From Streptomyces sp. DH41 (lineage in GTDB: Bacteria; Actinomycetota; Actinomycetes; Streptomycetales; Streptomycetaceae), in contig NZ_JARVKY010000001.1 in the NCBI RefSeq assembly GCF_029813785.1, forward strand, positions 186,001 through 250,000: DNA of 64,000 nt. Direction: 5' to 3'. Below, one piece after another: positions 1 to 8,388 of the stretch. Below the pieces are notes generated by a model, which ran no database searches, was not told the origin of the DNA, and saw only the letters and a list, made by a program, of their open reading frames with translations. How positions within the stretch are numbered: the stretch's first letter is position 1; each line of letters begins with the position of its first letter. The position numbers and the translations under genes were made by a program.

Positions 1-2042
1 CGCACGCGGCTGAGGTCGACGGTGATGTTGGTGTCGCTGTCCTCGTCGCCCGAGGCCCGCCGGTCGCTGGGCACGACCTTGAGGCGCCCGTCGGCCCACA
101 GCAGCACCCGCTTGCCGTCGCCGCTGACCTCGAAGTGGTCGGCGTCGGCCGCGAGGTGCTCGACGCGCTGCTGGGCGAGGTCGTAGCGCTCCAGCTCGGT
201 GTGCGGGTCGGGGGCGTCCGGGGTGGCGCGGGAGGCGCCGAGGACGCCGGTCACCGGGTGCCGCAGCCACAGGACGCCGTCCTTGGCGGCGCGCAGCCGG
301 GAGTAGCGGGCGGCCTCGACCGGGAAGGGCACGATGCGGTCGGCGAGGCCCTCGACGTCGATCCGGGTGGTCGGGGTGCCCTCGCTGTCGGGGGTCTCGT
401 CCCGGTCGGGGGTCTCGAAGGGGCGTCCGTGGCGCTGCGGGCCGAAGGGCGACGGGGTGGTCGCGGCCAGCGTGATCAGGTACGGGCGGGCGCCCTCGAC
501 GAAGGCCAGGTCGAAGACGTGCTCGTCGTAGACCGGGTCGAAGGAGCGGGTGGAGAGGAAGGCGAGGTGCTTGCCGTCCAGGGTGAAGGCCGGGGAGTAG
601 TCCTTGAAGCGCAGCGGGGTCGCCTCGCTCACCGACAGGTCGGTGGTGCCCGCGAGCTTGAGCTGGCGCAGCGGGCTGGGGCCGGGGTGGGACCAGGCGA
701 GCCAGGCGGAGTCGGGTGAGAAGGCCAGCCCGGAGGCGTCGCCGTCCTCGCTGCGGTCGACCTCGCGGACCTCGCCGGTCTCCCGCTCGACGAGCAGGAC
801 GCGGCCGTCGTGCGAGGCGACGGCGGCGCGGCTGCCGTCGGGGGCCATGGCGAGTCCCAGCACGCGGCCGAGCTGTCCGGCGGCGAGGCGGCGCGCGGTG
901 GCACCGGGCGCGAGTCCGGTGGCGGGCGCGAACTCCAGGGCGTCGTCGCCCTCGGCGTCCGTCACCCACACCACCCACTCCTCGCCGTCGGCGCGGAAGG
1001 TGCGCGGCAGCCGGGTGCGGACGCCGGGCTGCGCGGCCAGCGCGCGGGCCGGTCCGGAGCGGTGGGTGATCCAGTGCACGCCGCCGCGTACGGCGACGGC
1101 GCTGCCCCGCGCGGTGTGGTCGGGTGACGCGGAGCCGAACCAGCGGGCGGCGTTGACCGGGTACGTCTGGAGGTCCACGCGTGTGCCGCCGACGCGGATG
1201 TCGAGCCGGCGCGGCTCGGCCGCCTCCAGGTCGTCCAGCGTCCACAGTTCACCGGCGCTGGAGTAGACGACGCGGGTGCCGTCGGTGGCGGCGTGCCGGG
1301 CGTAGAAACCTCCCCCACTCTCGGCTCCGCTCGAGCGGGAGGTGCCCCCAAGGGGGGTGTGCCGGCGCAGGTCGGAGCCGTCGGCGAGGGAGGAGTACAG
1401 GGCGCCGGTGCCCTCGTGGTCGGAGAGGAACGCGATGCGGTCGCCGACCCAGAAGGGGTACTCGATGTTGCCGTCGAGGTCGGCGTGGAGTCGTACGAAC
1501 TCGCCGTCGTCCTCGGCGTCGATCCACAGCTTGCCCGCCGTGCCGCCCCGGTAGCGCTTCCACCAGGCGGCCTCGCGGCCCATCGGGGCGGACAGCAGCA
1601 CGGTGCGCGGCCCGTACGCGACGTCGCCGACGGGCCCGTACGGCAGGGTGGTGGCCGGTCCGCCGTCGAGCGGGACGGCGCGGGCCCAGCTGCGGCGCAG
1701 GCTGGCCTGTCCGTAGCTGCTGAGGGCGAGGACCTGGCCCTCGGGGGTCCAGCCGCGTACCTGGGTCTTCAGGCTGCCCCAGTGGGTGAGGCGCTTGGCG
1801 GGGCCGCCGTCGGCGGAGGCGATGTGCACCTCGGGGGCGCCGTCGCGGGTGGAGGTCCAGGCGACCGTGGTGCCGTCGGGCGAGATGCGGGGGTGGTTGA
1901 CCGGCACGTTGTCGGCGCTGACCCGCCAGGCCCGGCCGCCGTCGAGCGGGGCGAGCCACACGTCGTCCTCGGCGGTGAAGGCGACCAACTCGCCGTGCGG
2001 GTGCGGAAAGCGGAGGTAGGCAGGCGCTGCGGGCTGTGTCAC
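1..2042 (-). CDS. Tricorn-type protease, N-terminal part (3' end outside window)
   Basis: The 680 residues present form repeated beta-propeller blades of the Tricorn/TolB kind, for example RISPDGTTVAW, FSPDSAWLAWSHPG and FEVSGDGKRVLLW. Tricorn proteases are large cytosolic peptidases that degrade oligopeptides released by the proteasome or other proteases. The PDZ and C-terminal S41 serine-protease domains would lie beyond position 1, so catalytic residues cannot be seen. The start is GTG (reads MTQPAAPAYLRF); a TAGGGT -10-like hexamer ends 6 nt before it, suggesting a leaderless transcript. A palindromic repeat at 1309-1358 is inserted in frame around residues 228-245. A plain TolB/DPP-like protein is the alternative. 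Confidence 0.75.
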   Translation of the reverse strand, partial: MTQPAAPAYLRFPHPHGELVAFTAEDDVWLAPLDGGRAWRVSADNVPVNHPRISPDGTTVAWTSTRDGAPEVHIASADGGPAKRLTHWGSLKTQVRGWTPEGQVLALSSYGQASLRRSWARAVPLDGGPATTLPYGPVGDVAYGPRTVLLSAPMGREAAWWKRYRGGTAGKLWIDAEDDGEFVRLHADLDGNIEYPFWVGDRIAFLSDHEGTGALYSSLADGSDLRRHTPLGGTSRSSGAESGGGFYARHAATDGTRVVYSSAGELWTLDDLEAAEPRRLDIRVGGTRVDLQTYPVNAARWFGSASPDHTARGSAVAVRGGVHWITHRSGPARALAAQPGVRTRLPRTFRADGEEWVVWVTDAEGDDALEFAPATGLAPGATARRLAAGQLGRVLGLAMAPDGSRAAVASHDGRVLLVERETGEVREVDRSEDGDASGLAFSPDSAWLAWSHPGPSPLRQLKLAGTTDLSVSEATPLRFKDYSPAFTLDGKHLAFLSTRSFDPVYDEHVFDLAFVEGARPYLITLAATTPSPFGPQRHGRPFETPDRDETPDSEGTPTTRIDVEGLADRIVPFPVEAARYSRLRAAKDGVLWLRHPVTGVLGASRATPDAPDPHTELERYDLAQQRVEHLAADADHFEVSGDGKRVLLWADGRLKVVPSDRRASGDEDSDTNITVDLSRV
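1309..1358. repeat. Palindromic interspersed repeat inside the Tricorn gene
   Basis: About 50 bp containing nested inverted repeats: outer CCTCCC/GGGAGG and inner CTCG/CGAG around GCTCCGCT, followed by a C4/G6 hairpin. From memory, this motif recurs as a short interspersed repeat in Streptomyces genomes, usually between genes. Here the reading frame stays open and it is translated as a Gly/Ser-rich stretch (PLGGTSRSSGAESGGG) between RRHT and FYARH of the propeller. Confidence 0.6.
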
Positions 2043-2122
2043 CCCCTCACCCTATGCAGGGGTGGGGCCCGCCGACAGAGGTTCGGATCACATACCGGCC
2101 ACCGGGCCGCCGGGCCCCGGGG

Positions 2123-2650
2123 CTATTTGCCCTCGACCGGTCGGCAGTGCGGGTCGTCCGGGCACCAGATGGTGCGGGTGACGGTCACCGTGGGCCCCGG
2201 CTGCTGCTGGGAGGGCCGGTTCGCGGGCGGGGCGCTCGTGGTGTCGCAGTTGCCCAGCCCCTTGACGCGGAACCACTCCTCGCCGTCCACCTTCGCGGTG
2301 AGGTCGCCGCGCACACAGGCGCCGTTGACGACCCGGGTCACCTCGCCGTCGACGGTGATGTCCTTCCCGTCGTCGGTCTCCCCCTCGCAGTCGACGGAGG
2401 CGACGGTGTCCTCGCCGGCCGAGGCGGTGGCACCGCCGTCACCTCCGTCGTCGCCGACGGAAGCGGTGCAGGTGATCCACCGCACGTCCGCCTTCTGCCG
2501 CTCCAGTTCGCGGGTCACGGTCTGGTCGGTCGTGAACGCCACCGACGCGGAACTGAGTCCGCCCGGGTCGCACGCGACGACACCGCCGACGGCGACCACC
2601 GAGCCGACGACCACCGGAGCCACACGCCGAATCCGCCTCAATGCCCCCAT
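2123..2650 (-). CDS. Small putative lipoprotein
   Basis: A 175-residue protein with a basic N-terminus (MGALRRIRR), a hydrophobic segment and the sequence VVAC at about residues 24-27, which fits a lipobox; the mature part would begin at that Cys and lie outside the membrane. The mature region has four further Cys residues, consistent with disulfides, and a Pro/Gln/Thr-rich C-terminal tail. I do not recognise the family. It is separated from the Tricorn gene by 80 bp in the same direction. The start is ATG; a weak second possibility is a non-lipidated signal peptide. Confidence 0.6.
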   Translation of the reverse strand: MGALRRIRRVAPVVVGSVVAVGGVVACDPGGLSSASVAFTTDQTVTRELERQKADVRWITCTASVGDDGGDGGATASAGEDTVASVDCEGETDDGKDITVDGEVTRVVNGACVRGDLTAKVDGEEWFRVKGLGNCDTTSAPPANRPSQQQPGPTVTVTRTIWCPDDPHCRPVEGK

Positions 2651-2721
2651 GGAGGGCAGCCTGCCACCGCTCCGGGGCCCGCGGTAGAGCGCATACGGCC
2701 ACTCCTCACTACCGTTGGGTC

Positions 2722-3078
2722 ATGAGCGACGGACGGCGGTTGAGAAGGCTCGTCGTGGACGAGGCGGCCACGTACGTGTGGTCGGTACGTCACCGGCACA
2801 GCGTCACGGGCTCCTGCGCGGAGGTCCTCACCCTGGCCCGGGACGGGACGAGGACCCGGCTGCTGTTCCAGAGCGGCGAGGGACGGTTCGTCCCCGACGG
2901 CTTCCTGCACTCGGGCTGCGTGGCTGTGGGGCACGCGTCGCTCAACCTGCACGAACCCGGTGTCGTACGGGGCTTCGTGGACGAGGCGGCCCGGCGCGGG
3001 CTGCTCGACCGGTCCGCGGACCTGGACGGCTGGGAACTGTTCCACGCGGTCACCGCGGCCCGCGCGGCGGACGGCTGA
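2722..3078 (+). CDS. Conserved small protein of unknown function
   Basis: An 118-residue soluble protein beginning MSDGRRLRRLVVDEA. No signal peptide, membrane segment or recognisable catalytic motif. The ATG has no Shine-Dalgarno sequence, but TACCGT ends 6 nt upstream, the arrangement of a leaderless promoter. An in-frame start at 2641 is possible but gives an atypical Arg-rich extension and overlaps the divergent lipoprotein gene start, so I prefer 2722. Function unknown. Confidence 0.6.
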   Translation: MSDGRRLRRLVVDEAATYVWSVRHRHSVTGSCAEVLTLARDGTRTRLLFQSGEGRFVPDGFLHSGCVAVGHASLNLHEPGVVRGFVDEAARRGLLDRSADLDGWELFHAVTAARAADG

Positions 3079-3108
3079 ACGGTGCGGTCAGGGGCGGCGG
3101 CCGTCGCC

Positions 3109-3858
3109 TCAGGACCAGCGGCCGGTGCGGGCCAGGAGCACCGCCGTCGCCGCGGTGCCGGCCGTGGAGGTGCGCAGGACGCTGCGCCCCAGGCGGTAGG
3201 GTTTCGCGCCGGCCTCGACGAAGAGGGCCAACTCCTCGGGGGAGACGCCGCCTTCGGGGCCGACGACCAGCACGATGTCACCGGTGGCGGGGAGTTCGGC
3301 GGCGGCCAGCGGCTCGTCGCCGCTCTCGTGGAGTACGGCGGCGAAGTCGGCGTCGGCCAGAAGTGAGGCAACCCGCTTGCTCGTCGCCGCGTCCGCGACG
3401 TCGGGGAAGCGGACCCGGCGGGACTGCTTGCCGGCCTCCCGGGCCGTCGCCCGCCACTTGCCGAGCGCCTTCAGGCCGCGGTCACCCTTCCACTGGGTGA
3501 TGCAACGGGACGCCGCCCACGGCACGATCGCGTCGACACCGACCTCGGTCATCGTCTCGACGGCCAGCTCACCGCGGTCGCCCTTGGGCAGGGCCTGGAC
3601 GACGGTGATACGGGGCCGCTCCTCGGGCTCCTCGCGCACGCCGTCCACGACGGTGACGACGAGACGGTCCTTGCCCTCGGCGGTCCTCACCACGCCCTCG
3701 GCCCAGTGCCCGCGTCCGTCGGTGAGGACGACGTCCTCGCCGGTGCGCAGCCGCTTCACGGAGACGGCGTGCCGTCCCTCGGGGCCGTCGAGGACGTACT
3801 CGCCGCCGGGCAGGTCCCCCGGCTGGAGGGAGTCGACCACGAACACCGGTGCCGTCAT
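3109..3858 (-). CDS. rsmE: 16S rRNA (uracil-1498-N3)-methyltransferase
   Basis: 249 residues, normal for RsmE, a SPOUT-fold enzyme that methylates N3 of U1498 in 16S rRNA using S-adenosylmethionine. The C-terminal knot signature is clear: VVGPEGGVSPEEL near residues 195-207 and LGRSVLRTSTA near 220-230, the SAM-binding segments. The N-terminal PUA-like domain carries HAVSVKRLR. The ATG overlaps the stop of the upstream nitronate monooxygenase gene by 4 bp (ATGA), so the two are translationally coupled. Confidence 0.93.
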   Translation of the reverse strand: MTAPVFVVDSLQPGDLPGGEYVLDGPEGRHAVSVKRLRTGEDVVLTDGRGHWAEGVVRTAEGKDRLVVTVVDGVREEPEERPRITVVQALPKGDRGELAVETMTEVGVDAIVPWAASRCITQWKGDRGLKALGKWRATAREAGKQSRRVRFPDVADAATSKRVASLLADADFAAVLHESGDEPLAAAELPATGDIVLVVGPEGGVSPEELALFVEAGAKPYRLGRSVLRTSTAGTAATAVLLARTGRWS

Positions 3859-4949
3859 CGGCCCGTACCTCCCGTCGCGAAACCCGACAACCCCGACAAC
3901 GCTGTCCCCGCGGCGGCGAGTTCGGCCGCCAGCACCTCCACCAGCTGACCGGCGGGAAGCTCCCGGGCCATCCGGTGGCCCTGTCCCGCCCACAGCGCCA
4001 TGCCCTGCGCGTCTCCCGCCCTCGCCGCCGCCTTGCGCAGCGGGGAGGTGAGGTGGTGGACCTCCGGGTAGGCGGCGGGGGCGTAGGGGCCGTGCTCGCG
4101 CAGGAAGCGGTTGACCAGGCCGCGGGCGGGGCGGCCGGAGAAGGCGCGGGTCAGTTCGGTGCGGACGAACAGCGGGTTGGTCAGCGCCTGCTTGTGCAGG
4201 GCGTGCGCGCCGGACTCGGGGGTGGCGAGGAAGGCGGTGCCGAGCTGGGCCGCGCTCGCGCCGGCCGCGAGGACCGCGGCGATCTGACCGCCGCGCATGA
4301 TGCCGCCCGCCGCGACGATCGGCAGGCTCACCGCCTCCCGGACCTGGGCGACCAGTGACAGCAGTCCGGTGCCGGCGCGATCCGTCTCCGGGTTGTCCCG
4401 GTGGGTGCCCTGGTGCCCGCCGGCCTCGACGCCCTGCGCGATCACCGCGTCGGCGCCGGACAGCTCCACGGCCCGGGCCTCGTCCACGGTGGTCGCGGCG
4501 ACCAGGGCGAAGGTGCCGACCCGGTGCAGGGAGTCGACGACCTCGCGGCTCGGGACGCCGAAGTGGAACGACACCACCGGCACCGGGTTGTCCAGCAGCA
4601 CCGCGAGCTTGGTGTCGTAGCCGTCGTCCCGGCCGCACTCGGGATCACCGAGCTCCGTCTCGTACCAGGCGGCCTCACCGGCCAGCTGGTGGGCGTAGAC
4701 ACCGACGGCGGAGGGGTCGGCCGACTCCGGCTGCGGCATGAAGAGGTTGACGCCGAAAGGGCGGGCGGTCAGTCCCCGCAGCTGCTTGATCTCCTGGTAC
4801 ATCCCGTCCGCGGTCTTGTACCCGGCGGCCAGGAATCCCAGCCCGCCCGCCTCGCAGACCGCGGCGGCGAGCCGCGGCACGGAGACGCCGCCCGCCATGG
4901 GCGCCTGCACGATCGGGTAGGGGAAGAGATCGGTCAGTGCGGAGGACAT
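3855..4949 (-). CDS. Nitronate monooxygenase (2-nitropropane dioxygenase family)
   Basis: 364 residues with the TIM-barrel FMN-binding pattern of nitronate monooxygenases: PIVQAPMAGG at the N-terminus, GLGFLAAGY, GVEAGGHQG near residue 180 (the region of the catalytic His) and IVAAGGIMRG plus GASAAQLGTAFL for phosphate binding. These enzymes oxidise toxic alkyl nitronates such as propionate-3-nitronate. It is first in a two-gene unit with rsmE (4-bp overlap); no functional link is obvious. Substrate specificity cannot be read from the sequence. Confidence 0.85.
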   Translation of the reverse strand: MSSALTDLFPYPIVQAPMAGGVSVPRLAAAVCEAGGLGFLAAGYKTADGMYQEIKQLRGLTARPFGVNLFMPQPESADPSAVGVYAHQLAGEAAWYETELGDPECGRDDGYDTKLAVLLDNPVPVVSFHFGVPSREVVDSLHRVGTFALVAATTVDEARAVELSGADAVIAQGVEAGGHQGTHRDNPETDRAGTGLLSLVAQVREAVSLPIVAAGGIMRGGQIAAVLAAGASAAQLGTAFLATPESGAHALHKQALTNPLFVRTELTRAFSGRPARGLVNRFLREHGPYAPAAYPEVHHLTSPLRKAAARAGDAQGMALWAGQGHRMARELPAGQLVEVLAAELAAAGTALSGLSGFATGGTGR

Positions 4950-5048
4950 GACCGCATGGTGTCACGTCCCGTGGACGCGTCCGAATCCGGGCTTCCGTTG
5001 GCATACGCCAGGAGCATCCCCGCCACCGAACCGGCCCATACCCACCGG

Positions 5049-5082
5049 AAAGCCCCTGGCGCGGTCCTCGCCAGGGGCTTTC
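5049..5082 (-). terminator. Terminator downstream of dnaJ
   Basis: An 11-bp perfect stem (AGCCCCTGGCG with CGCCAGGGGCT) and a 7-nt loop, flanked by A and T tracts on both sides, so it could act in either direction. It lies between the nitronate monooxygenase start and the dnaJ end, where minus-strand transcripts of hrcA-dnaJ should stop. Confidence 0.7.
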
Positions 5083-5094
5083 GGGAAGCGGGTG

Positions 5095-5151
5095 TCAGCG
5101 CCCGTTGAACGCGTCCTTCAACCGCGAGAACAGCCCTTGCTGCCCAGGCTG
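5095..5151 (-). pseudogene. Duplicated 3' end of dnaJ (fragment)
   Basis: 57 bp here match the dnaJ 3' terminus at 5241-5297 with three substitutions, including the stop codon, and would encode the same Q-P-G-Q-Q-G-L-F-S-R-L-K-D-A-F-N-G-R end. The copies are 146 bp apart in direct orientation. The spacer contains a GC-rich hairpin at 5163-5180 (CCGGGGG/CCCCCGG). The fragment has no start and is presumably not translated. Confidence 0.8.
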
Positions 5152-5240
5152 ACTGCGCTCACCCGGGGGACGACCCCCGGACCCCCGGCAGACCCCTCAG
5201 GCGCCCCGCCGACAGACGAGGCCCCCTGACGGCCACCCCG

Positions 5241-6377
5241 TCAGCGCCCGTTGAACGCGTCCTTCAACCGCGAGAACAAACCCTGCTGCCCAGGCTGGAA
5301 CTGCCCCTGCGGACGCTCCTCGCCGCGCAGTTTGGCCAGCTCGCGGAGCAGGCGTTCCTGCTCCGGGTCGAGCTTGCTCGGGGTCAGGACCTCGACGTGG
5401 ACGATGAGGTCGCCCCGGCCGCCGCCGCGCAGGTGGGTGACGCCACGGCCGTGCAGCGGGACCGACTGGCCGGACTGGGTGCCCGGGCGGATGTCGATCT
5501 CCTCCATGCCGTCGAGCGTCTCCAGCGGCACCTTCGTGCCCAGGGCCGCCGCCGTCATCGGGATGGTGACCGTGCAGTGCAGGTCGTCGCCGCGGCGCTG
5601 GAAGGTCGAGTGGGGCAGTTCGTGGATCTCGACGTACAGGTCACCGGCGGGGCCGCCGCCGGGGCCGACCTCGCCCTCGCCCGCGAGCTGGATCCGGGTG
5701 CCGTTGTCGACACCGGCCGGGATCTTCACGGTCAGGGTGCGCCGGGAGCGGACCCGGCCGTCGCCCGCGCACTCGGGGCAGGGGGTCGGGACCACGGTGC
5801 CGAAGCCCTGGCACTGCGGGCAGGGGCGGGAGGTCATGACCTGGCCCAGGAAGGACCGCGTGACCTGCGACACCTCACCGCGGCCTCGGCACATGTCGCA
5901 CGTCTGGGCACTGGTGCCCGGGGCGGCGCCCTCACCGTTGCAGGTGTTGCAGACGACCGCGGTGTCGACCTGGATGTCCTTGGTCGTACCGAAGGCCGCC
6001 TCGTCCAGCTCGACCTCGATGCGGATCATCGCGTCCTGGCCGCGGCGGGTGCGCGAGCGCGGCCCGCGCTGCGACGCCGTACCGAAGAACGCGTCCATGA
6101 TGTCCGAGAAGTTCCCGAAGCCACCCGCGCCGAAGCCGCCCGCGCCACCGCCGCCGGCCTGCGAGAGGGGGTCACCGCCGAGGTCGTAGACCTGCTTCTT
6201 CTGCGGGTCCGACAACACCTCGTACGCGGCGTTGATCTCCTTGAACCGCTCCTGGGTCTTCGGATCGGGGTTGACGTCCGGGTGCAGCTCGCGGGCGAGC
6301 CTCCGGAACGCCTTCTTGATCTCGTCCTGGGACGCGTCGCGGCGTACGCCGAGTACGGCGTAGTAGTCCGTGGCCAC
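5241..6377 (-). CDS. dnaJ: Chaperone DnaJ (hrcA-linked paralogue)
   Basis: 378 residues, full length. Domains in order: J domain (residues 1-70, HPD at about 32-34), a Gly/Phe-rich linker (about 75-90), the zinc-binding region with four CxxCxGxG repeats (CNTCNGEG, CDMCRGRG, CPQCQGFG, CPECAGDG) and the C-terminal substrate-binding domains. It stimulates DnaK ATPase and hands over unfolded proteins. The GTG start follows the hrcA stop directly (TAG then GTG), so the two genes form one operon under HrcA/CIRCE control. Streptomyces carry another dnaJ in the dnaK operon; this is the hrcA-associated copy (often dnaJ2). Its 3' end is duplicated at 5095-5151. Confidence 0.96.
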   Translation of the reverse strand: MATDYYAVLGVRRDASQDEIKKAFRRLARELHPDVNPDPKTQERFKEINAAYEVLSDPQKKQVYDLGGDPLSQAGGGGAGGFGAGGFGNFSDIMDAFFGTASQRGPRSRTRRGQDAMIRIEVELDEAAFGTTKDIQVDTAVVCNTCNGEGAAPGTSAQTCDMCRGRGEVSQVTRSFLGQVMTSRPCPQCQGFGTVVPTPCPECAGDGRVRSRRTLTVKIPAGVDNGTRIQLAGEGEVGPGGGPAGDLYVEIHELPHSTFQRRGDDLHCTVTIPMTAAALGTKVPLETLDGMEEIDIRPGTQSGQSVPLHGRGVTHLRGGGRGDLIVHVEVLTPSKLDPEQERLLRELAKLRGEERPQGQFQPGQQGLFSRLKDAFNGR

Positions 6378-7394
6378 CTACGACTCCGCCAGGATCTGTC
6401 CGACGTACCGTGCCACTGCGCGTACCGCTCCCATCGTTCCCGGGTAGTCCATGCGGGTCGGTCCGACCACGCCGAGCTTGGCAACCGCCTCGCCGCCCGA
6501 ACCGTAGCCCACCGACACGACGGACGTTGAGTTGAGTCCCTCGTGGGCGTTCTCATGACCGATCCGTACGGTCACGCCCGGATCCTTCGCCTCGCCGAGC
6601 AGCTTGAGGAGCACGACCTGCTCCTCCAGCGCCTCGAGGACGGGTCGGATCACCAAGGGGAAGTCGTGCCCGAAGCGGGTCAGATTGGCGGTGCCGCCGA
6701 TCATCAACCGCTCCTCGTTCTCCTCGACCAGCGTCTCCAGGAGAGTGGAGAGCACGGTGGAGACCGTACCCCGGTCCTCGGCCTCGAAGGCCTCCGCCAG
6801 ATCCTCCACCAGGCTCGGCACGTCCGAGAAGCGGCGCCCGGCGACCCGGCTGTTGAGCCGCGCGCGCAGGTCCGCCAGGGACGCCTCGCCGAACGGCGCC
6901 GGGCAGTCGACCATCCGCTGCTCGACCCGGCCGGTGTCCGTGATCAGCACCAGCATCAGCCGCGCGGGCGCCAGGGAGAGCAACTCCACATGCCGCACGG
7001 TCGAGCGGGTCAGCGACGGATACTGCACGACGGCGACCTGCCGGGTCAGCTGCGCGAGCAGCCGCACCGTGCGGGCCACCACGTCGTCGAGGTCGACGGC
7101 GCCCTCCAGGAAGTTCTGGATGGCACGCCGCTCGGGCGCGGTCATCGGCTTGACGCCGGCCAGCTTGTCGACGAAGAGCCGGTAGCCCTTGTCGGTCGGG
7201 ATGCGCCCGGCGCTGGTGTGCGGCTGGGCGATGAACCCCTCGTCCTCCAGGGCCGCCATGTCGTTGCGCACGGTGGCCGGGGAGACGCCGAGGTTGTGCC
7301 GCTCGGTCAGGGCCTTGGAGCCCACCGGCTCCTCGGTGCCGACGTAGTCCTGGACGATGGCGCGCAGCACCTCGAGCCTGCGTTCACTGAGCAC
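6378..7394 (-). CDS. hrcA: Heat-inducible transcription repressor HrcA
   Basis: 338 residues. The N-terminal winged helix-turn-helix is seen in [20 protein letters not shown] and [17 protein letters not shown] (residues about 8-57), followed by [14 protein letters not shown], an HrcA hallmark. The rest is the GAF-like/dimerisation core. HrcA binds CIRCE and represses chaperone genes until it is titrated by GroEL. The start chosen is GTG at 7394, preceded by GGAGG with 9-nt spacing; longer in-frame starts would run through the operator. CIRCE lies 60 bp upstream, so the operon is autoregulated. Confidence 0.95.
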   Translation of the reverse strand: MLSERRLEVLRAIVQDYVGTEEPVGSKALTERHNLGVSPATVRNDMAALEDEGFIAQPHTSAGRIPTDKGYRLFVDKLAGVKPMTAPERRAIQNFLEGAVDLDDVVARTVRLLAQLTRQVAVVQYPSLTRSTVRHVELLSLAPARLMLVLITDTGRVEQRMVDCPAPFGEASLADLRARLNSRVAGRRFSDVPSLVEDLAEAFEAEDRGTVSTVLSTLLETLVEENEERLMIGGTANLTRFGHDFPLVIRPVLEALEEQVVLLKLLGEAKDPGVTVRIGHENAHEGLNSTSVVSVGYGSGGEAVAKLGVVGPTRMDYPGTMGAVRAVARYVGQILAES

Positions 7395-7453
7395 TCGCGC
7401 ACACCTCCAGAATGTCGTCGTCGCCCGGCGTCTTGCCTGTCCCACTGTCCGCC

Positions 7454-7480
7454 CTGGCACTCACGGTGCACGAGTGCCAG
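7454..7480 (-). promoter_or_regulatory. CIRCE operator of hrcA-dnaJ
   Basis: A perfect inverted repeat CTGGCACTC - 9 nt - GAGTGCCAG, matching the CIRCE consensus (TTAGCACTC-N9-GAGTGCTAA) except for two outer positions in each arm. It sits just downstream of the predicted hrcA promoter, where bound HrcA would block transcription. Confidence 0.93.
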
Positions 7481-7493
7481 ACTTCCCCGGCCC

Positions 7494-7524
7494 AGTGTAC
7501 GGCCGTGGGGTACGCCCCCGGCAA
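7494..7524 (-). promoter_or_regulatory. Predicted hrcA promoter
   Basis: Read on the minus strand, TTGCCG and TACACT are separated by 19 bp. The predicted transcript start near 7487 places CIRCE within the first 35 nt of the RNA, the usual arrangement in this family. The -35 spacing is long, so the exact -35 is uncertain. Confidence 0.45.
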
Positions 7525-7577
7525 GGCCGGGGCACGCCCGCCGTGCGCGGAGGTCCCGCACCGCTAGCGTCGTCGCC

Positions 7578-8321
7578 GTGACGGTGACTTGGGAGGACCT
7601 GGGATGGGAGCGGCTGACGGCGGGGGTGGGGCGGCGCCGGCTGCCGGTGTGGGACTGCACGGCGGGGCTGGTCGTCGGCTCGGACGCGGCACTGATGGTC
7701 GACGCGGGGTCGAGTCTCGGTGAGGGCGCCCGGTTGCGCGCGGGGGCGCGGGAACTCGCCGGTCACCATGTGACACATCTCGCGCTGACGCACCCGCACT
7801 TCGACCACGTTTTCGGCGCGGCGGCGTTCGCGGGTCCCCGGGGCGCGGAGGTCTACGGCGCGGTGGGGACGGACGCGGTGTTCGCGCGGGGCGGACAGGG
7901 GCGGGAGGCGCTCCGCTCGGACGCGGTGGCGGAGGGGCTGGACGCGCGGGCGGCGCGGGAGGCGGCCGACGCTCTCGTCCGCGTCGGCCACGAGGTCCGC
8001 GGCGAGTGCACGCTCGACCTGGGCGGCGGCCGGCGGGTCCTGCTCGCCGACGTGGGCCCGGGGCACACCGCCCACGATCTCGCGGTGCTGGTGCCGGGCG
8101 ACCCGGCGGTCGTCTTCTGCGGTGACCTGGTCGAGGAGTCGGGGGAGCCGCAGGCGGGCCCGGACGCCGTACCGGCACGCTGGCCGGCCGCGCTGGACCG
8201 GCTGCTGGACCTGGGCGGCGAGGACGCACTGTACGTTCCCGGTCACGGAGCGGTGGTGGACGCGGGCTTCGTGCGGGCTCAACGGGACGCGCTGGCTGCC
8301 CGGTTCGGCGTGTCGCGCTGA
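7578..8321 (+). CDS. Metallo-beta-lactamase-fold hydrolase
   Basis: 247 residues with the metal-binding motif THPHFDHV (HxHxDH; about residues 72-79), a further metal His in GPGHTAHDL, the bridging Asp in FCGDLVEE and a C-terminal His in PGHGAVV, so a complete di-metal site. This is the general hydrolase/glyoxalase II-like branch; substrate unknown. It diverges from hrcA. The GTG start lacks a Shine-Dalgarno sequence, but TAGCGT ends 7 nt upstream, indicating a leaderless transcript. Confidence 0.85.
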   Translation: MTVTWEDLGWERLTAGVGRRRLPVWDCTAGLVVGSDAALMVDAGSSLGEGARLRAGARELAGHHVTHLALTHPHFDHVFGAAAFAGPRGAEVYGAVGTDAVFARGGQGREALRSDAVAEGLDARAAREAADALVRVGHEVRGECTLDLGGGRRVLLADVGPGHTAHDLAVLVPGDPAVVFCGDLVEESGEPQAGPDAVPARWPAALDRLLDLGGEDALYVPGHGAVVDAGFVRAQRDALAARFGVSR

Positions 8322-8388
8322 CCATGACGGGCCCGGTTCAGCGTGTCGTACCGATCACGACGCGCCCGCTTCTCGTATCGTCATCAGA

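Noticed and set aside
135..719. Long plus-strand open frames through the first 2.7 kb
   Set aside because: They are antisense to the Tricorn gene, have Arg/Pro/Gly-rich random composition typical of high-GC shadow frames, and lack motifs.
5095..5151. Short DnaJ-like peptide gene
   Set aside because: It is only the duplicated 3' terminus of dnaJ with no start codon.
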